Of a stretch of 6,533 nucleotides of DNA, positions 5,564 to 6,533 are shown in pieces (within the stretch, counting starts at the first letter, position 1; every line of letters begins with the position of its first letter). Source of the stretch: Candidatus Dormiibacterota bacterium (GTDB lineage Bacteria; Chloroflexota; Dormibacteria; Dormibacterales; Dormibacteraceae); the NCBI GenBank assembly GCA_003151665.1, contig PLYD01000159.1:1-6533 (forward strand). The letters run 5' to 3'. The position numbers were made by a program, and so were the translations under genes. The notes below the pieces were generated by a model. That model was not told where the DNA came from and did no database searches. It saw only the letters and a list, made by a program, of their open reading frames with translations.

Positions 5564-6533
5564 ACCCAGTCTCAGCGGTCGCTCTCGCGCTCTGCCTGAT
5601 GGTTGCGATCGTGCTGTTTTCGCGCCGCGCCATCCTGCTTTACCGGCTCATCCGGATGGGCAAGCCCGCCAAGCGCTTTGACGATCTGCCGGGGCGCGTG
5701 CGCGCTGAAGCTGTCGTCGTGATCGGCCAGAGCAAGCTCTTGCAGCGCCTGCTGCCGGGGCTCATGCACGCGGCAATCTTCTGGGGCTTCATGGTCCTGC
5801 TGCCGACGATTCTCATCGCGATGATCGGGATCGTCGACGAGCATGCCACCCTGCCCTGGCTCGGCGCGCAGGGCTGGTATGCGCTGATGGTCGATATCTT
5901 TGCGTTCCTCGTCCTGGTCGGTGTGATCACCGGTTTTGTCATCCGCAAGGTCCAACGACCGGCGCGCTTCGTCGGCAGCCACCTTGGCGAGGCGGACGTG
6001 ATCCTGCTGTGGATCGCGGGCATCGTGGTCACGCTCTTTGTCTGGCACGCGAGCCGTATCGCTCTTGGTCTCAACGAATACCCCGCCGCCTGGGCGCCGA
6101 TCTCGAGCCGGCTTGCGCATTCGCTGGATGGCGCGTTGAGCCCAACCGTCGAGCGAGCAGCCGTATGGGCGCACGTCCTGTTGATCCTCAGCTTCCTCGT
6201 CTACCTGCCTTACTCCAAGCACCTCCACATCTTTCTGGCCGCCGTCAACGTGTTCTTCGGTCGGACGAAATCGAGAGGTCGCCTGGAGCCTGTCGATTTC
6301 GAGGCGCCCGCGGAAGAGGTGCGTTTCGGAGCGGCAACGGTGACCGACTTGAGCTGGAAGCAGATGGTCGACACGCTGTCCTGCACGGAATGCGGCCGCT
6401 GTCAGGATGTCTGCCCGGCATACAACACGGGAAAGGAGCTCTCGCCGAAGCTCTTGATCATGGCCTTGCGGGACCAGCTGCTCGCCGACGGCCCGAAGGT
6501 GCTGGCTACGCCCGGCGCCAAGCTTCAGCCGCT
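5560..6533 (+). CDS. Membrane heme/Fe-S oxidoreductase (HdrD/DgcB/EMO-like), N-terminal part, 3' end outside window
   Basis: The first 324 residues of a larger protein; the frame is open to the right edge. The N-terminal part is a membrane domain with about five hydrophobic helices (roughly 4-28, 68-92, 107-128, 147-165, 203-230), like the NarI/HdrE-type cytochrome b module. Candidate heme-ligand histidines are His70 (GLMHAAIFW), His163, His205 and the His221/His223 pair in PYSKHLHIF, a motif typical of these proteins. A soluble region follows with Cys275, Cys278, Cys281 and Cys285-Pro (CTECGRCQDVCP), a [4Fe-4S] ligand set; a second such set and CCG (DUF224) domains would be expected beyond the edge. 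Known relatives pass electrons from ETF to (mena)quinone, or, as DgcB, serve dimethylglycine demethylation. Its ATG overlaps the etfA stop (ATGA) and AAGG lies at 5552-5555, so it is probably co-translated with etfBA. The specific subfamily cannot be fixed without the C-terminal half. Confidence 0.88.
   Translation, partial: MNPVSAVALALCLMVAIVLFSRRAILLYRLIRMGKPAKRFDDLPGRVRAEAVVVIGQSKLLQRLLPGLMHAAIFWGFMVLLPTILIAMIGIVDEHATLPWLGAQGWYALMVDIFAFLVLVGVITGFVIRKVQRPARFVGSHLGEADVILLWIAGIVVTLFVWHASRIALGLNEYPAAWAPISSRLAHSLDGALSPTVERAAVWAHVLLILSFLVYLPYSKHLHIFLAAVNVFFGRTKSRGRLEPVDFEAPAEEVRFGAATVTDLSWKQMVDTLSCTECGRCQDVCPAYNTGKELSPKLLIMALRDQLLADGPKVLATPGAKLQP

Noticed and set aside
5572..6228. 218-codon minus-strand frame opposite the membrane protein
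   Set aside because: It is a highly charged product antisense to hydrophobic helices, the expected artefact of reading a membrane gene backwards.

Overview
This window is a gene-dense, high-GC (roughly two-thirds G+C by eye) bacterial segment. It holds six genes, all on the + strand, packed head to tail with gaps of at most 4 bases and several start/stop overlaps. Three of the five visible start codons are GTG. The GC content, the GTG starts and the style of the ETF beta subunit fit an actinobacterial or Chloroflexota-type genome, but no marker gene fixes the taxonomy, so this is tentative.

Layout: (1) 2-553, the C-terminal part of an NAD(P)-dependent aldehyde dehydrogenase, cut by the left edge. 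(2) 543-1307, a nucleotidyltransferase-fold protein of the AbiEii/MNT type with unknown role. (3) 1304-3823, an 839-residue two-part flavoenzyme: a DAO-type FAD domain followed by a GcvT-like folate-binding half, strongly resembling dimethylglycine oxidase/dehydrogenase. (4) 3828-4598, ETF beta. (5) 4598-5563, ETF alpha. (6) 5560 to the right edge, a membrane protein with about five helices followed by a CX2CX2CX3CP ferredoxin-like motif, resembling HdrD/DgcB/EMO-type Fe-S oxidoreductases and cut by the window edge.

Genes 3-6 read as one pathway. An N-methyl amine (dimethylglycine, sarcosine or a related compound) is oxidatively demethylated on a covalent-type flavin. The one-carbon unit is captured on tetrahydrofolate by the GcvT half. 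Electrons would pass to the adjacent ETF and then, through the membrane heme/Fe-S oxidoreductase, to the quinone pool. The protein resembles an O2-using oxidase from Arthrobacter, but the neighbours argue that here it is an ETF-linked dehydrogenase. The aldehyde dehydrogenase could process an upstream or side-product aldehyde, but its substrate cannot be read from the sequence.

The odd member is the nucleotidyltransferase, which is translationally interlocked between two metabolic genes and has no visible partner. No promoter, terminator, RNA gene, mobile element, CRISPR array or non-coding stretch longer than 4 bases is seen. The operon starts before and ends after this window.
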